From assembly GCA_001856825.1 (NCBI GenBank), contig ATMD01000001.1:302581-366580 (forward strand): a stretch of 64,000 bases of DNA. Reading direction: 5' to 3'. Source of the stretch: Thermoplasmatales archaeon I-plasma (lineage in GTDB: Archaea; Thermoplasmatota; Thermoplasmata; Thermoplasmatales; GCA-001856825). Under the pieces are notes generated by a model. It saw only the letters and a program-made list of their open reading frames with translations. It was not told the DNA's origin and ran no database searches. Each line of letters begins with the position of its first letter. The first letter of the stretch is position 1. Position numbers and translations under genes: made by a program. Shown here piece after piece: positions 27,423 through 37,347 of the stretch.

Positions 27423-28865
27423 ATGGGAGATAATAACACCTCTAGCTCCACTCAAGCTGCTCCTGGTCTGAAGAAGGATGCAGTGAAGTTTTGGGGGCTT
27501 GTATTTTATGCAGTTTCTATAATATTCCCGGCTGGTGCTTTTGCAGTTACAGGAGTAACGGCAATGGTCTTTGGAGGTATAACTGCACCTCTTGCATTCC
27601 TGATTGCAGGTATAACGCTATTCCTTGCTATCATAGCTGTATATGTGTTTAGTGAAAAGATAGCGAACGCAGGCGGCTATTTCAAATTCGTAGAGGCAGG
27701 TACGGGCAATAAGTACGTTTCGAAGAGCGTTGGATTCTGGCATCTTTTCTGGGTCGTTGGGGATATTGTTGGTGCTAGCATCGTCGTTGGATGGTTCGTA
27801 TACGTCAGCCTTATAGCCCTGTTCAACTATACCCTCCCCTTCTATGCTGTTGTACTGCTCAGCCTGATAGTCCCAATATTGTACCTGATAGTTGGATACC
27901 TTGGGATTAAGGTAGCAGCGAGAACTGCGTTGTTCATAGGACTGCTCCAGATAGTATTTTTTGTCATAATAAGCGCAGGACTGCTGATACTGAGCCACCA
28001 TCACAGTCTTGCACCATTCAACATAGCAAATTCCACCAACGGACTCTACGGATTCTTCCTGGCAATGGTAGTAGGTGCTTTCCTGGCGTATGGAGGGTAC
28101 GGGTCAGTCGTATCGCTTGGTGAGGAGGCTCATCTTCCGAAGACCAGTCTCAAGAAGGCTATAGTCACAGCACTCCTGATAATGGTTGCGTTCGATACTT
28201 TTGTTGTTTATGCAATAGTTGCATCCTCAGGCTCTAATTTCGGAACTGTCGTAGGCTCGTTTGCTCCTGGGATATACCTTTCCCAGCAGTATATGGGGCT
28301 GGACGTAGCTCTACTAGCTTTCATCATAGTTATCTTTGCCCAGATATCGTCTCCAGTAATATTCGGGAACAGCGGTGCGAGAACGATTTTTGCGCTAGCG
28401 AGGGATGGAGTTCTTCCAAAGAGCCTTGCAAAGGTCCACAATAAATACCAGAGTCCCCACATAGCGACCGTATGGTTGTTCATTGTACTTGTCGTTGGAA
28501 TAGTCGCAACACTTGCAGGATTTGTAGCAGCACTTGGGGTTGCAAACGGCCTGTTCTACGGATTCTCAGCTTGGTTTACTGCCATAACAGTGTTCACACT
28601 ACTGTACCACATTGCGACAAATCAATCGCTTGCACTCTTCCTGAGAAGAACAAAGGAGAAGATCAACATTCCTTTCCACATTGTTGGTCCCGCAATTGCG
28701 AGCGTGATCATGGCAATTGCAATTTACTACTCTCTAGCAGGGTTATCCGGGCCGTTGCTCGTCGCGGATTTCATGATCGTTGTGTGGATAATACTGAGCA
28801 TCATTATCATCTACCTAAGGAGAGACAAGCTGAAGGTTGAAAGCGCCCAGGAACTGATGCGGTAA
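27423..28865 (+). CDS. APC-family amino-acid permease
   Basis: 480-residue APC transporter, about 12 membrane segments, with FYAVSIIFPAGAFAVTGVTAM as helix 1 and the YGGYGSVVSLGEEAHLPKTSLKKAI loop. Paralogue of the permease at 22187-23608. An AGGAG motif lies about 8 bp before the ATG and a TATA-like TTTAATTTTATAG about 50 bp before it. The aminotransferase gene follows after 8 bp, so import and transamination of the same amino acid are plausible. Confidence 0.9.
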   Translation: MGDNNTSSSTQAAPGLKKDAVKFWGLVFYAVSIIFPAGAFAVTGVTAMVFGGITAPLAFLIAGITLFLAIIAVYVFSEKIANAGGYFKFVEAGTGNKYVSKSVGFWHLFWVVGDIVGASIVVGWFVYVSLIALFNYTLPFYAVVLLSLIVPILYLIVGYLGIKVAARTALFIGLLQIVFFVIISAGLLILSHHHSLAPFNIANSTNGLYGFFLAMVVGAFLAYGGYGSVVSLGEEAHLPKTSLKKAIVTALLIMVAFDTFVVYAIVASSGSNFGTVVGSFAPGIYLSQQYMGLDVALLAFIIVIFAQISSPVIFGNSGARTIFALARDGVLPKSLAKVHNKYQSPHIATVWLFIVLVVGIVATLAGFVAALGVANGLFYGFSAWFTAITVFTLLYHIATNQSLALFLRRTKEKINIPFHIVGPAIASVIMAIAIYYSLAGLSGPLLVADFMIVVWIILSIIIIYLRRDKLKVESAQELMR

Positions 28866-28873
28866 GAGAAGGA

Positions 28874-30022
28874 TTGCAAATGGTCACCCCAGAGTTCAAG
28901 CAACTAAAGGGTAGGGTAAGTTCTACCGGTAGATATACTGTAAGGATCGGCAAACGTGAGTTCATAGATTTTTCCGGTGCAGCGATGGCTGTCGGGCATA
29001 ATTTCGTCAGTTCGGATGAGCTTATCACCCCCCTGACCTACCTTATCTTCAGGAACATTTACACAGAACGTCTGATATCCAGTCTTAGAAAACTATCCGG
29101 GTTCAATGATGTCGCATTCACCACCTCGGGTACGGAAGCGTGTGACGCCGCCCTGGAAATGAATTATGGAAAATCATATGTTTCATTTGAAGGGGCGTAT
29201 CACGGGCTAGACTTCATTACAAATCTCGTTTCAAATGGAGAGGGCATAGATGCAAAGAACAAGATAATACACCTCAAATTCCCAAAGTACGGTCTGAGTG
29301 AAGATGTGGCAATAGATTACAATGAGAAGTTGCTGAGAACTGCATCAAGAAAGTTTGATATTGATGGAGGAGCACTCATCACAGAGCTGATTCAGTCTGA
29401 TGGAGGAATTAATGTTATGACAGTTGATTTCGCCAAATCACTAAAGGAAAATATTGCCGATTACCGGCTGCGGCTCATCGTTGACGAGGTCTATACAGCT
29501 CTGGGAAGGTCGGGAGAGATGTTTCTATTCAAGAAGTATGGTTTCAGGCCTGATTATGTGTGTCTGGGGAAGGCACTGGGAGCAGGATTCCCATTGGGTG
29601 CGGTAATTTATAATGGAGAGTATCCCTTGTACAAGAATAATCTTGTGAGCATGCAGGCAGCAACAATGTTCACTTCGAGAGTGGCACTTAAAGTACTTGG
29701 CAGGATCACAGAAGAGAGAATCAGGTTCGTTAAGGACACGAGCAAAGAGATCATGAACGTCTTGAATGATATAAATAGCAAGAGAATGAGGGAAGTGAGG
29801 GGCATGGGGTTCATGATTGGAATCGATCTCGGAGACAATAATGGAAACCCTGACCAGGGGTACGCATTGGAGCTAAGGAACAGGCTAGCTAGGAAAGGAG
29901 TTGTTTGCACCCTCACTGGTGAAAACAACAATGTTCTGAAGATTACCCCACCAGTTACAATCCCAAGAGGTATGCTGATGAAGGGTATTTCTATCATCTC
30001 TGACGAGCTTAAAAAAGGGTAG
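28874..30022 (+). CDS. Class III aminotransferase
   Basis: 382-residue fold type I PLP enzyme of the ornithine/GABA/glutamate-1-semialdehyde class. SGTEA (85-89) and EGAYHG (106-111) bind the cofactor, Asp204 lies in VDEVYTALGRSG, and the Schiff-base Lys233 lies in LGKALGAGFPLG. The protein is short for the class (usual 400-450), mainly through a compact N-terminus. Start is a TTG at 28874 or the ATG two codons later. Operon with the APC permease; convergent with the respiratory cluster. Confidence 0.88.
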   Translation: MQMVTPEFKQLKGRVSSTGRYTVRIGKREFIDFSGAAMAVGHNFVSSDELITPLTYLIFRNIYTERLISSLRKLSGFNDVAFTTSGTEACDAALEMNYGKSYVSFEGAYHGLDFITNLVSNGEGIDAKNKIIHLKFPKYGLSEDVAIDYNEKLLRTASRKFDIDGGALITELIQSDGGINVMTVDFAKSLKENIADYRLRLIVDEVYTALGRSGEMFLFKKYGFRPDYVCLGKALGAGFPLGAVIYNGEYPLYKNNLVSMQAATMFTSRVALKVLGRITEERIRFVKDTSKEIMNVLNDINSKRMREVRGMGFMIGIDLGDNNGNPDQGYALELRNRLARKGVVCTLTGENNNVLKITPPVTIPRGMLMKGISIISDELKKG

Positions 30023-30041
30023 ATGTGCCTCGCAACCAAAT

Positions 30042-31505
30042 TCAAAGTCCGGATGATTCAACTGCTTTTTCAGCCACCTGGGTGTTAACTGATATATGAG
30101 TCCGAATTGATTCAAACAAGCTTTTCTGCGTGGAAAGCCACATGAATGGAAGCATCACAATCCATAGAACTATGGAGAGGTCCGCCTGCTGAGCCCCCGT
30201 CCAAAAGCTCCATATAGATCTTTGGAGGGAGAATACAACGTAGTATATGACAATAGGAATGATACCAAGGGACACAGCGAATGCCTCTATGAATGCCGTG
30301 CCTATGTATGGAGAGGAAGAGAAGTAGACTATTGAGATCATGAAACCTGCCATGAAAGCGGAATATGACATTGCAGAAAACCAGAAGGGGTTGGTCACAG
30401 CCTTTATAGTTATACCAGGAATGAACCAGAGCAAAACGGAAAGGACGGATAAGATGAGCAATACTGTTGCAAGTATTGGTCCTATAGTTCTGCGCGGGAG
30501 TAGGATATATACAAGGTAGTAAGCAAGGAATCCGTTGAGGATCATTTCCATGGAAGTTCCAAAGAGGAAAATCGGGACATCCTGAAGATGGAAGAATATG
30601 CCAGCAACTACAAGGATCTGTGACAGCACAATCAGAACCTCTATGAGCATAACCTTGCTTCTTTTTTTCAATGAAAATATGTGAGGAAATTTCGGAAAAC
30701 GTCTCGGCTCATAGTACCTTACAATCATCACGTATGTTAACACAAGCAGCACTACGCTGAGAAGAAGGAAGGGAACAAGCAGGAAATTGAATACTAGCAG
30801 TGTTGCCGCTGGGAATATGCCAATAGCACTTTCACACTGGCAGCCAAGGGCGCTCACTGCCCCGTATCCTGCGGTCAGAAGCCCGCTCCTTTTCTTCGTC
30901 AGCAGGAGGATTATGCGGTGATAGTTCTCCACCAATAGTGAAGATATGAAGAAGAACAGGAGAAATTCAAAAGGTCCCGTTATGAAGTCAAGGTACCTCG
31001 TACTTATGAACAATCCGAAATATTCAGTTATAGGGACCGGGAGACCTACAGTGGTTAACCTGTCAGCAAGCAGCTGAATGGTCAGTGGACCAGGGACCTG
31101 CTGTGGTGAAATGACCAATACCTTTCCCAGGAAATCCATGAACACAAGCACTGCTACCATCGAAACGCCTTTAGTAACCTTGTAGCCGGTGCGGAGGGTA
31201 AAGAGAGCAAGGAAGGCGGCGCAAATTGAGGGCACTATCAGAAGGGTCGTTGCCAGATTGCCGACAAAGATGACAAGCGCAATCAAGTATACGGCAATGT
31301 ACATTATTGAGTAGAAAGATGCTCCATCCCTCTTCGTCATCAGGGGAAAGATGAGGAAGAGGTTCACAACAAATGCAGAAACAAAGAAGAGGGATGTGGA
31401 ATCAGTTGATGTGAAAATGAGCCCCAAAAAGTATCCATAGATTATGTAAAAGTCCAGAAAAAAGAGGGAAAGAATCAAGAAAATTGCTTTCAGTGGAAAG
31501 CTCCT
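30042..31505 (-). CDS. Polytopic membrane protein of the bc-complex cluster, unknown family
   Basis: About 490 residues and some 13 hydrophobic segments. No domain recognised. A notable conserved-looking block in mid-protein reads ALGCQCESAIGIFPAA, with Cys-Gln-Cys-Glu inside the membrane region, and two His lie in cytoplasmic loops (HRIILLLTKK and HIFSLKK). Its frame opens at 31523, overlapping the cytochrome b gene by 17 bp; a Met at codon 4-5 gives a shorter overlap. Location as last gene after cupredoxin, Rieske and cytochrome b suggests a subunit or assembly factor, similar in position to CbsB/SoxN-type partners of archaeal bc analogues, but homology is not shown. Confidence 0.6.
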   Translation of the reverse strand, partial: RSFPLKAIFLILSLFFLDFYIIYGYFLGLIFTSTDSTSLFFVSAFVVNLFLIFPLMTKRDGASFYSIMYIAVYLIALVIFVGNLATTLLIVPSICAAFLALFTLRTGYKVTKGVSMVAVLVFMDFLGKVLVISPQQVPGPLTIQLLADRLTTVGLPVPITEYFGLFISTRYLDFITGPFEFLLFFFISSLLVENYHRIILLLTKKRSGLLTAGYGAVSALGCQCESAIGIFPAATLLVFNFLLVPFLLLSVVLLVLTYVMIVRYYEPRRFPKFPHIFSLKKRSKVMLIEVLIVLSQILVVAGIFFHLQDVPIFLFGTSMEMILNGFLAYYLVYILLPRRTIGPILATVLLILSVLSVLLWFIPGITIKAVTNPFWFSAMSYSAFMAGFMISIVYFSSSPYIGTAFIEAFAVSLGIIPIVIYYVVFSLQRSIWSFWTGAQQADLSIVLWIVMLPFMWLSTQKSLFESIRTHISVNTQVAEKAVESSGL

Positions 31506-31506
31506 T

Positions 31507-33105
31507 CTACTCATTGTAAGCATGAGACCTGTAAAGGGCTATAAATGCTGCTCCCAAAAGAAACAGGAGTCCAAGTCCGACTCCGTACAGTGACTGGTTG
31601 AATATTGTCGTAGGCGGAATTACCGAAATGACAGAGACAATTGCCAGTGCGAGGAATCCGTATAGGCCGCCGAACAAGACATATCCCCTTCCCGAGAGGC
31701 TCTTTTGCTCGCTAGCTTTCTTCACACCGTATATGCTAGCGTAGAGGGCAGTTATTGATATACCTAGAATTACGAGCAGGAATATCGTTGCGATTGTGTA
31801 ATATATCGTTCCCTGTTTCACTGCTGCGTAGATGGATATGCCTGCCAGAATTGCAATGAATCCGGCAAACGGTATCAACGCATACACTTTCCACGCATTT
31901 TGAATCTTGACCTTTCCTGATTCCAGCCTCCCTGATATCATGTAGACGAGGGCAATCACGAGCACAAGAGGTATTACAAAGAACAGGAGTCCAACTACGT
32001 TATTCACAGGTATTCCTGGCATGGTTGCACCCCACGTGGAAAGACCGATTAGGTAGATGATCCCAATGATTCCCGTGGCAACTACGATAGGTCTTTTGGT
32101 AGTCTTCAGCGTGCTGGACCTATCGATATAAGGAAGCAATAGAAGGTAAATGAGAGGTAGTCCCGTAAATATAACAGTTGCCCAGAACGGTCCCACGGTT
32201 GAAGAAATTCCGAAGTCAAGCTCCTTGTATACAAAAAGCAAAAACCAGGGTGGATAAGGAGGAACCTGGGATGCGAGCGGACTTGTTGCAGAAACCTGTG
32301 GGAAAGGCGAGAAGAGCGCTGGTACATGCGGTAGAAGTGCAAGGATAGAAGGGATGAGCAATATAAGGGCTATTGTAAAGAGTGCAATCTGCGTCATGTA
32401 AAGGAGGTTGTAGGGGTACCATGGCTTGTAAGAGCTGTCTTCCTTGTCTATCAAAGGAGCCCGATAGTTTGTCTTCTTTGGGTCAGGCATTATTGTGTTG
32501 TACTCTGCCATGAAGAAGTGTAATGCAAATGTTATTCCAATGAGCCCGGCTAGTATGATATGCCATCCCTCGAACCTGGTGAATAGGGATATGGACTGGC
32601 CATTACCCATGAATATTTCCCTGAGGTAAGTGCCAATTACAGGGAAACCACCTGCTATTCCCCTTGCAACGTCAGTGGCATCTGATGACAGCACGTCTCC
32701 AGTAAGGGAGTACCCAAAATAAGCAACTGCGACAGTTAGAACTAAAAGAACTATTCCAGTAAGCCACTGCATTTCCCTCGGCTTCTTGTAGGCTCCGACA
32801 AACAGATTCCTGAGCAGATGGATGTAGACCAGGGCTATCATTATGTAGGCCCCGTAAAGATGGGTTGTTAGGATGACGGATCCGTATGCGATGTTGAGCA
32901 CCCCTTCTGTGCTCACATAAGCGTTTGAGGGTTGGTAGTAAAGGAAAAGGATCAATCCTGTGATAGCCTCGTAGAAGAAGGCGATCATTATCATTGCACC
33001 CGTCCAGTACCACAGCCCTCCCTTCTTTCTCATGTAATCTGGTACTTTCCTTGGTATTGGCTGTGGATCATTCATCACTTGTTCAATGATGTTTTTATCT
33101 GGCAC
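31507..33105 (-). CDS. Cytochrome b (bc1/b6f-type complex)
   Basis: About 530-residue cytochrome b. The haem-ligating His pairs are each 14 apart: HLYGAYIMIALVYIH in helix B and HIILAGLIGITFALH in helix D. The C-terminal half has additional helices. I choose the GTG at 33105, 5 bp after the Rieske stop, because GGAGTGTGA lies just ahead; the frame opens further to 33138. It forms the quinol-oxidising core with the upstream Rieske protein. Confidence 0.92.
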   Translation of the reverse strand: MPDKNIIEQVMNDPQPIPRKVPDYMRKKGGLWYWTGAMIMIAFFYEAITGLILFLYYQPSNAYVSTEGVLNIAYGSVILTTHLYGAYIMIALVYIHLLRNLFVGAYKKPREMQWLTGIVLLVLTVAVAYFGYSLTGDVLSSDATDVARGIAGGFPVIGTYLREIFMGNGQSISLFTRFEGWHIILAGLIGITFALHFFMAEYNTIMPDPKKTNYRAPLIDKEDSSYKPWYPYNLLYMTQIALFTIALILLIPSILALLPHVPALFSPFPQVSATSPLASQVPPYPPWFLLFVYKELDFGISSTVGPFWATVIFTGLPLIYLLLLPYIDRSSTLKTTKRPIVVATGIIGIIYLIGLSTWGATMPGIPVNNVVGLLFFVIPLVLVIALVYMISGRLESGKVKIQNAWKVYALIPFAGFIAILAGISIYAAVKQGTIYYTIATIFLLVILGISITALYASIYGVKKASEQKSLSGRGYVLFGGLYGFLALAIVSVISVIPPTTIFNQSLYGVGLGLLFLLGAAFIALYRSHAYNE

Positions 33106-33109
33106 GATA

Positions 33110-33814
33110 TCACACTCCAAGGGTGGTAATAGTCGCACCAGAAGAAGATACTGGATTACCGCCAGAAAGATCGGTGGTGTGGCCGTATATAGTCGGACCC
33201 ACCAGCATGGTTGCGGAGTAGGTGTCTTTTGTTGAATCGTATGATAATACCAGTCCTGGAAGTGGAGACTTTGTAGGGCCTGTCACGACGCTGAACCCCT
33301 TGTAAGGGTCGTACGTGCTTCCGTGGCAGTCGCAGTGTACTTTACCCGGGAAATTCGTGGAGGAAGGCGGGTGAAACCTGAGTTCCGGTGGTATGCACCC
33401 AAGGTGCTGGCATATTGCGGATGAAGACACCACAGATCCATACGGACCAACACCTGCAGGTGATTGATATTTTCCCCCTGTTGCAGGTATGTCCACTGTA
33501 GTAGAATCTATTTTCACGTCGTTATTTGACGCATCCCCTAATCTCAGAAGAAAATTGGGCTCGTTCTGGAGTGGGTAGTCAAACGTAACGATGGATGGGT
33601 TGTTTACGACAAGGTCAGTAGTGTGTACTGGGTTCCCATTTGGTAGGAGGAGAAGCAGGGTTGGAAATGAGGATTCTGCATTTGAGACCGGGGGAATGGC
33701 GTACTGAACGACACTCCTTAGGGTCCCAACAATTCCCGCCCCAATGATCATAACTCCAACTACTTTCAGGAAGTTCCTTCTTTGCTCATCTATGGGCTTT
33801 TCATCTTTAGGCAA
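33110..33814 (-). CDS. Rieske iron-sulfur protein
   Basis: 234-residue 2Fe-2S protein. Cluster ligands C135/H137 (CQHLGC) and C161/H164 (CDCHGS), with C140 and C163 placed for the usual disulfide. The N-terminus has a twin-Arg motif (RRNFLK, 12-17) followed by a hydrophobic helix, so Tat export with retained anchor is likely. An insertion rich in Pro/Ser (residues 141-157) separates the two ligand boxes more than usual. 10 bp downstream of the cupredoxin gene. Confidence 0.93.
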   Translation of the reverse strand: MPKDEKPIDEQRRNFLKVVGVMIIGAGIVGTLRSVVQYAIPPVSNAESSFPTLLLLLPNGNPVHTTDLVVNNPSIVTFDYPLQNEPNFLLRLGDASNNDVKIDSTTVDIPATGGKYQSPAGVGPYGSVVSSSAICQHLGCIPPELRFHPPSSTNFPGKVHCDCHGSTYDPYKGFSVVTGPTKSPLPGLVLSYDSTKDTYSATMLVGPTIYGHTTDLSGGNPVSSSGATITTLGV

Positions 33815-33824
33815 TTGGATCCCC

Positions 33825-34583
33825 TTATGAAACGACTTCGACTTCTCCAGTCATCCATCCTGCGGTTGCCATAGCTCCTCCCCACCCATTGAGCTCATTC
33901 CCACAAGGAACAAAACACTGCCACGTAAAGGAGCCAGTGTTGTTAAGGTAGAATTGAGTTACTGTTATCGATCCCCCCGAAGGATTTGTTCCCGCAAAGG
34001 TAGGCACATTGAGCAATATCTGACCGTTCTGCACTATGGTGAATGTGTGTGTTACCTCCCAGCCGCCTGAAGCGCCACCAACCCATGGGAATGATGAGAC
34101 TGCCCATCCACTTCCTTTCTGTATGGTAATGTTGTTGGATGCATTTCCTGAAAGTGTAGCGTTTATATAAGACGTGCTTCCATTGTAGACATATTCTACG
34201 TTACCCACCGTTCCTATCACCTTGGCGTACGTCGAATTATTAGACGTACCGTTTTCCCCTATTATCGGGGTGACTCCTGAATCGTAATCTATTATCGTTA
34301 GTGTTATAAGTTTATGCGCAGGTAATTTTATCAATGCGGATGATGACAGCTGCCCATTGGGCCCAACCACAAAGAACGCGGGCTGCCTGTGATGGATTGT
34401 TGAATTGTTGAACCAGTTGTTAGGGGATATTACGAGGGTAAGCGAAGTTGCGGCTTGTTCGGAGGTTGAACTATGCGCAACGGAAACAGACTCGTAATAT
34501 GCAACCCCTATACCCAATCCACCAACGATTACAATTGCGGAAATTATTGCATATATCGTCTTTTCAGAGACCATTAAATCCAA
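33825..34583 (-). CDS. Membrane-anchored cupredoxin, sulfocyanin/CuA-like with altered ligands
   Basis: 252 residues: N-terminal anchor helix (10-30), Asn-rich glycosylatable region, then a cupredoxin-like C-terminus. Candidate ligands are H179 (VTHTF), C223 and C227 (WQCFVPCG) and M238 or M244. The C-x3-C-G spacing recalls a CuA site, yet the His and Met expected 4 and 7 residues after the second Cys are Leu and Trp; a mononuclear blue site would also want a His after the Cys. Likely an electron acceptor for the Rieske/cytochrome b complex. First gene of the cluster. Confidence 0.65.
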   Translation of the reverse strand: MDLMVSEKTIYAIISAIVIVGGLGIGVAYYESVSVAHSSTSEQAATSLTLVISPNNWFNNSTIHHRQPAFFVVGPNGQLSSSALIKLPAHKLITLTIIDYDSGVTPIIGENGTSNNSTYAKVIGTVGNVEYVYNGSTSYINATLSGNASNNITIQKGSGWAVSSFPWVGGASGGWEVTHTFTIVQNGQILLNVPTFAGTNPSGGSITVTQFYLNNTGSFTWQCFVPCGNELNGWGGAMATAGWMTGEVEVVS

Positions 34584-35009
34584 AATTATACGTTGGTAAT
34601 AAAGATTATTTGAGTTTAAGTATAACTAATAAACTTAGGTAAATTTATGCAATATTCATAAAATATCTTTGGTCCTAGGTCACATTAATGAAAGAAATCA
34701 GAGACAATGTAATAGTTTAATTGAACTCCTGCTATTTGAAACGTATCTTCAATAACTTTCTTGCAACTGAATAGGACTGCATTCTAAAATCTTGTATATC
34801 GAGTCATACTCGTATATTAATTTAACTGATATTCCCAAGGGACGGACTGGGTTATGCGGTATGGTGCATTGAACTTGTTTTTTACAATGCTCTAGGATTC
34901 CATAATACAGCAATTATAACGTGGAATTATAAAACAGCCATCACCGATTAAATTTAAAGGCTGTTGTGTACCCTATGGCGGCAATAGACCGTCAGAAGGA
35001 TTGACTGTT
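34584..35009. other. Intergenic region between respiratory cluster and transposase remnant
   Basis: 426 bp, AT-rich, no supportable gene. It contains the promoter region of the cupredoxin operon; no clear terminal inverted repeat of the adjacent transposase was found. Confidence 0.4.
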
Positions 35010-36009
35010 TCATTTCACATTCCTTGAAGCATAAGCTTCTTGCATCATATTCTCACTGTATGGAGAATCCTGAAGTGAGCAATCCATTATCATCTTAGTT
35101 CCTGCATCAACAAGTTCCAGCGTCTTCTTTCTCGTCATCCTCGGTTTCTTGAATGGTTTCCTGTATCTTGCAAATAGTGAGGGTATGTCTTCTGAACCGA
35201 ATACTATCTTCACGTATTCAGGATTGCTCATGTTCTGGAATAAGGCAAGAGATTCACCGCTATGCGTCAGGATGTTTCCAGTGGCTATGTTCCCGCACCT
35301 CTTCCTTACATTACTTCTCACCTTCCTGAAGAATCTCTCCATTCCGTTGTTGGTCATCGGTATTGTGTGCTCAGGATTGTTGGCGAACAGCAGGGATTCC
35401 CTTTCACGATATCTCTCTATGGCCTTCTTTGCTGCTGTGAAGAGGTGTGATGGTGTGTTTGCCTGCAGGTATACTCCCATCTCCCCTATTGTGATGTCGC
35501 AGTTCTCGTGAATATTGAGATCGTTTATCGCAGTTTCATCATCAGAAAGGCTGCCCTTATCGGGTATCCTGAATGCATCCCTGATCTTCTGGAATATGAG
35601 TGCATTTATGTCAAAGATTGCGTGCCTTCTCAATCAGGGATGTATTTGAAGCAATCTTTCCAGTCTCCTTCCTGACCATAGGGATGAATGCGGACGATTT
35701 ACTTGCAGTTGCCTTACCAGAAAGGTCAGCAAGGTTCTTATCACCTTCCATGCAAGCTATGAAGAAGTTGAGGTGCTTAAGCGAAAAGGGGAAGCCGTAT
35801 CCTGAGCTTTCTGCGCTGTGCAGAACTTTCTCCAGCATCCTCCTCACTGCCATGACCTCCATGCTTTCCAGGTCGTTGCAGTACCTGTTCTCTATCTCGT
35901 AAAGTGTTTTCTGGTCATAATCTGGTATTGATCTCAGCATCTCCTTTAGGGGCGATTTTATTCCTATCGTGTTGATCATCCTCCCTAAGTCTACGTGCAT
36001 CTTCTCCAT
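35010..36009 (-). pseudogene. Broken transposase
   Basis: Two overlapping frames (36009-35611 and 35633-35010) form one protein of about 330 residues if one base is removed near GAGAAGG at about 35625-35631. The C-terminal part has the transposase-type block PMTNNGMERFFRKVRSNVRKRCGN followed by TGNILTHSGESLALFQN, with the TNN...E pattern of DDE transposases. The N-terminal part lacks an obvious start and a complete catalytic triad. Family not assigned. The element may also be truncated upstream, where the vapC gene lies 70 bp away. Confidence 0.6.
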
Positions 36010-36079
36010 GAGGTCTTTACCCAGGTCACGGAGGTCGAGTAGAGAGCAAGCGCGGTGATACTGTCAGGCTTGATTGAAT

Positions 36080-36469
36080 CTAGACATACAGATCTGAGCT
36101 TTTTCGTGTCGGTACCTTAGAACTTGCAATCCTGTGCAGTTTCATATCGTCAGTTACAAGCTCGCAACCTGCTTCAATAGCAGCTACGAGATAAGACGAA
36201 TCATAGAATGTCAGGTCCAGTTCTAAGGACAAACTTAATGCAGAATTTGGACGTGGCACGATTTGTTCCATGGAATCAATCAACTCAAATAGAACGTTGC
36301 CAGAGTCCGTTGCTTCTTTCTTTGAAATTCTATTTCTAATTTTAAGATTCTTCCATAGAACGTTGCCTATCTCGTATCTGGCAAGTGGAATCGTTGCCCC
36401 GTCGATGAGTATACTATACTTACCGTTCAGAAAGAGGTTAAAAATTGCTGAAGCGTCAAGTAGTTTCAT
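36080..36469 (-). CDS. vapC: VapC-type PIN-domain toxin
   Basis: 129-residue PIN ribonuclease. Acidic residues expected for Mg binding are present: Asp5 in LLDASAIFNLF, a Glu in RYEIGNVLW, Asp in FYDSSYLVAA and Asp in LVTDDMKLH. Such toxins cleave tRNA or rRNA. Overlaps the antitoxin gene by 4 bp. Appears intact, in contrast to the PIN remnant at 8960-9172. Confidence 0.88.
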   Translation of the reverse strand: MKLLDASAIFNLFLNGKYSILIDGATIPLARYEIGNVLWKNLKIRNRISKKEATDSGNVLFELIDSMEQIVPRPNSALSLSLELDLTFYDSSYLVAAIEAGCELVTDDMKLHRIASSKVPTRKSSDLYV

Positions 36470-36693
36470 CTTTCCCTATCTTCCCTAATATCTGATACTA
36501 TTTCATCGAACTTTAATTTCGAGATTATGGGTGCTACCCTTTTCATTTTCTTTATTAAATTCTTATTCCTGGCCCTTCTAATTTCTTCCTGCACCGCCTT
36601 TCTGATAATTACTGTAGGATTTAGTCCAAGTTTTTTTAATTCTCCTCTCTCTTCTTCTGAGATTTTCGCGGATATTGTGGTATACATTTTCAT
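36466..36693 (-). CDS. vapB: VapB-type antitoxin
   Basis: 75-residue protein with a ribbon-helix-helix-like N-terminus (TTISAKISEEERGELKKLGL) and a basic then acidic C-terminal tail that would block the toxin. Placed directly upstream of vapC, translation coupled through ATGA. Dimer binding to its own promoter is expected by family. Confidence 0.78.
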   Translation of the reverse strand: MKMYTTISAKISEEERGELKKLGLNPTVIIRKAVQEEIRRARNKNLIKKMKRVAPIISKLKFDEIVSDIREDRER

Positions 36694-37347
36694 ACTACAT
36701 AATACATTACGTATACTTCAAATTTATGTATTATAACATGTAATCTAAATTAAACTACAAATAGAATCCCTAGAGACAAGATACTGTTAATAGACATTTC
36801 TCTAACACTGAAAATTACGCCATCGGGACAAAAAGATTACACGATAAATCTAACATTCTTTTGCCGCCATAGTATGTACCTGAATATTGACAATCGTACA
36901 TCTACCAAAACTTTCTACTTATCTCTTGATATTCTTGAGGACGTCATGTAAATCATCAATATTATATGGGGTAATTCAGGTAATGGGCAAGGATATTTTT
37001 GTACTGTTTATCTCAATTTAGAACATTTACTTCTTTCAAGAAATCTTTAGTCAGACTTCTACTAAACCCTATAACCTCATATGCTTACTTCTTTGCGGTC
37101 CTGGGTACTAGCTTTCTTACCTTTTCAATTGCTCCATAGCTTTCCTTCTATTCCTCTACCATAGATGATTGCACCTGTCTATATGCATATGTGTCACATC
37201 TAGCTGCGTCTTTGCTTTCTTGCAGAAGATTATGATACTAGCTTGGCGTAGATTTTATGTTTTGATGAAGGAAAATCTGTCCGTCGGTACCATGAATTTA
37301 GGTAATAATCGAGTGTTGAATATTAGGATTAGACCACCCTTGAAATA
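36694..37347. other. Long intergenic stretch, possibly with a decayed gene
   Basis: 654 bp without a supportable intact gene. On the minus strand about 37190-37014 reads as protein-like sequence with two in-frame stops (YRQVQSSMVEE, KESYGAIEKVRKLVPRTAKK, AYEVIGFSRSLTKDFLKEV), which looks like a decayed gene, perhaps of the mobile element whose transposase remnant lies nearby. Low certainty. Confidence 0.25.

Noticed and set aside
31507-33138. Cytochrome b start at 33138
   Set aside because: Would overlap the Rieske gene by 29 bp; GTG at 33105 with an SD-like GGAGTGTGA is better.
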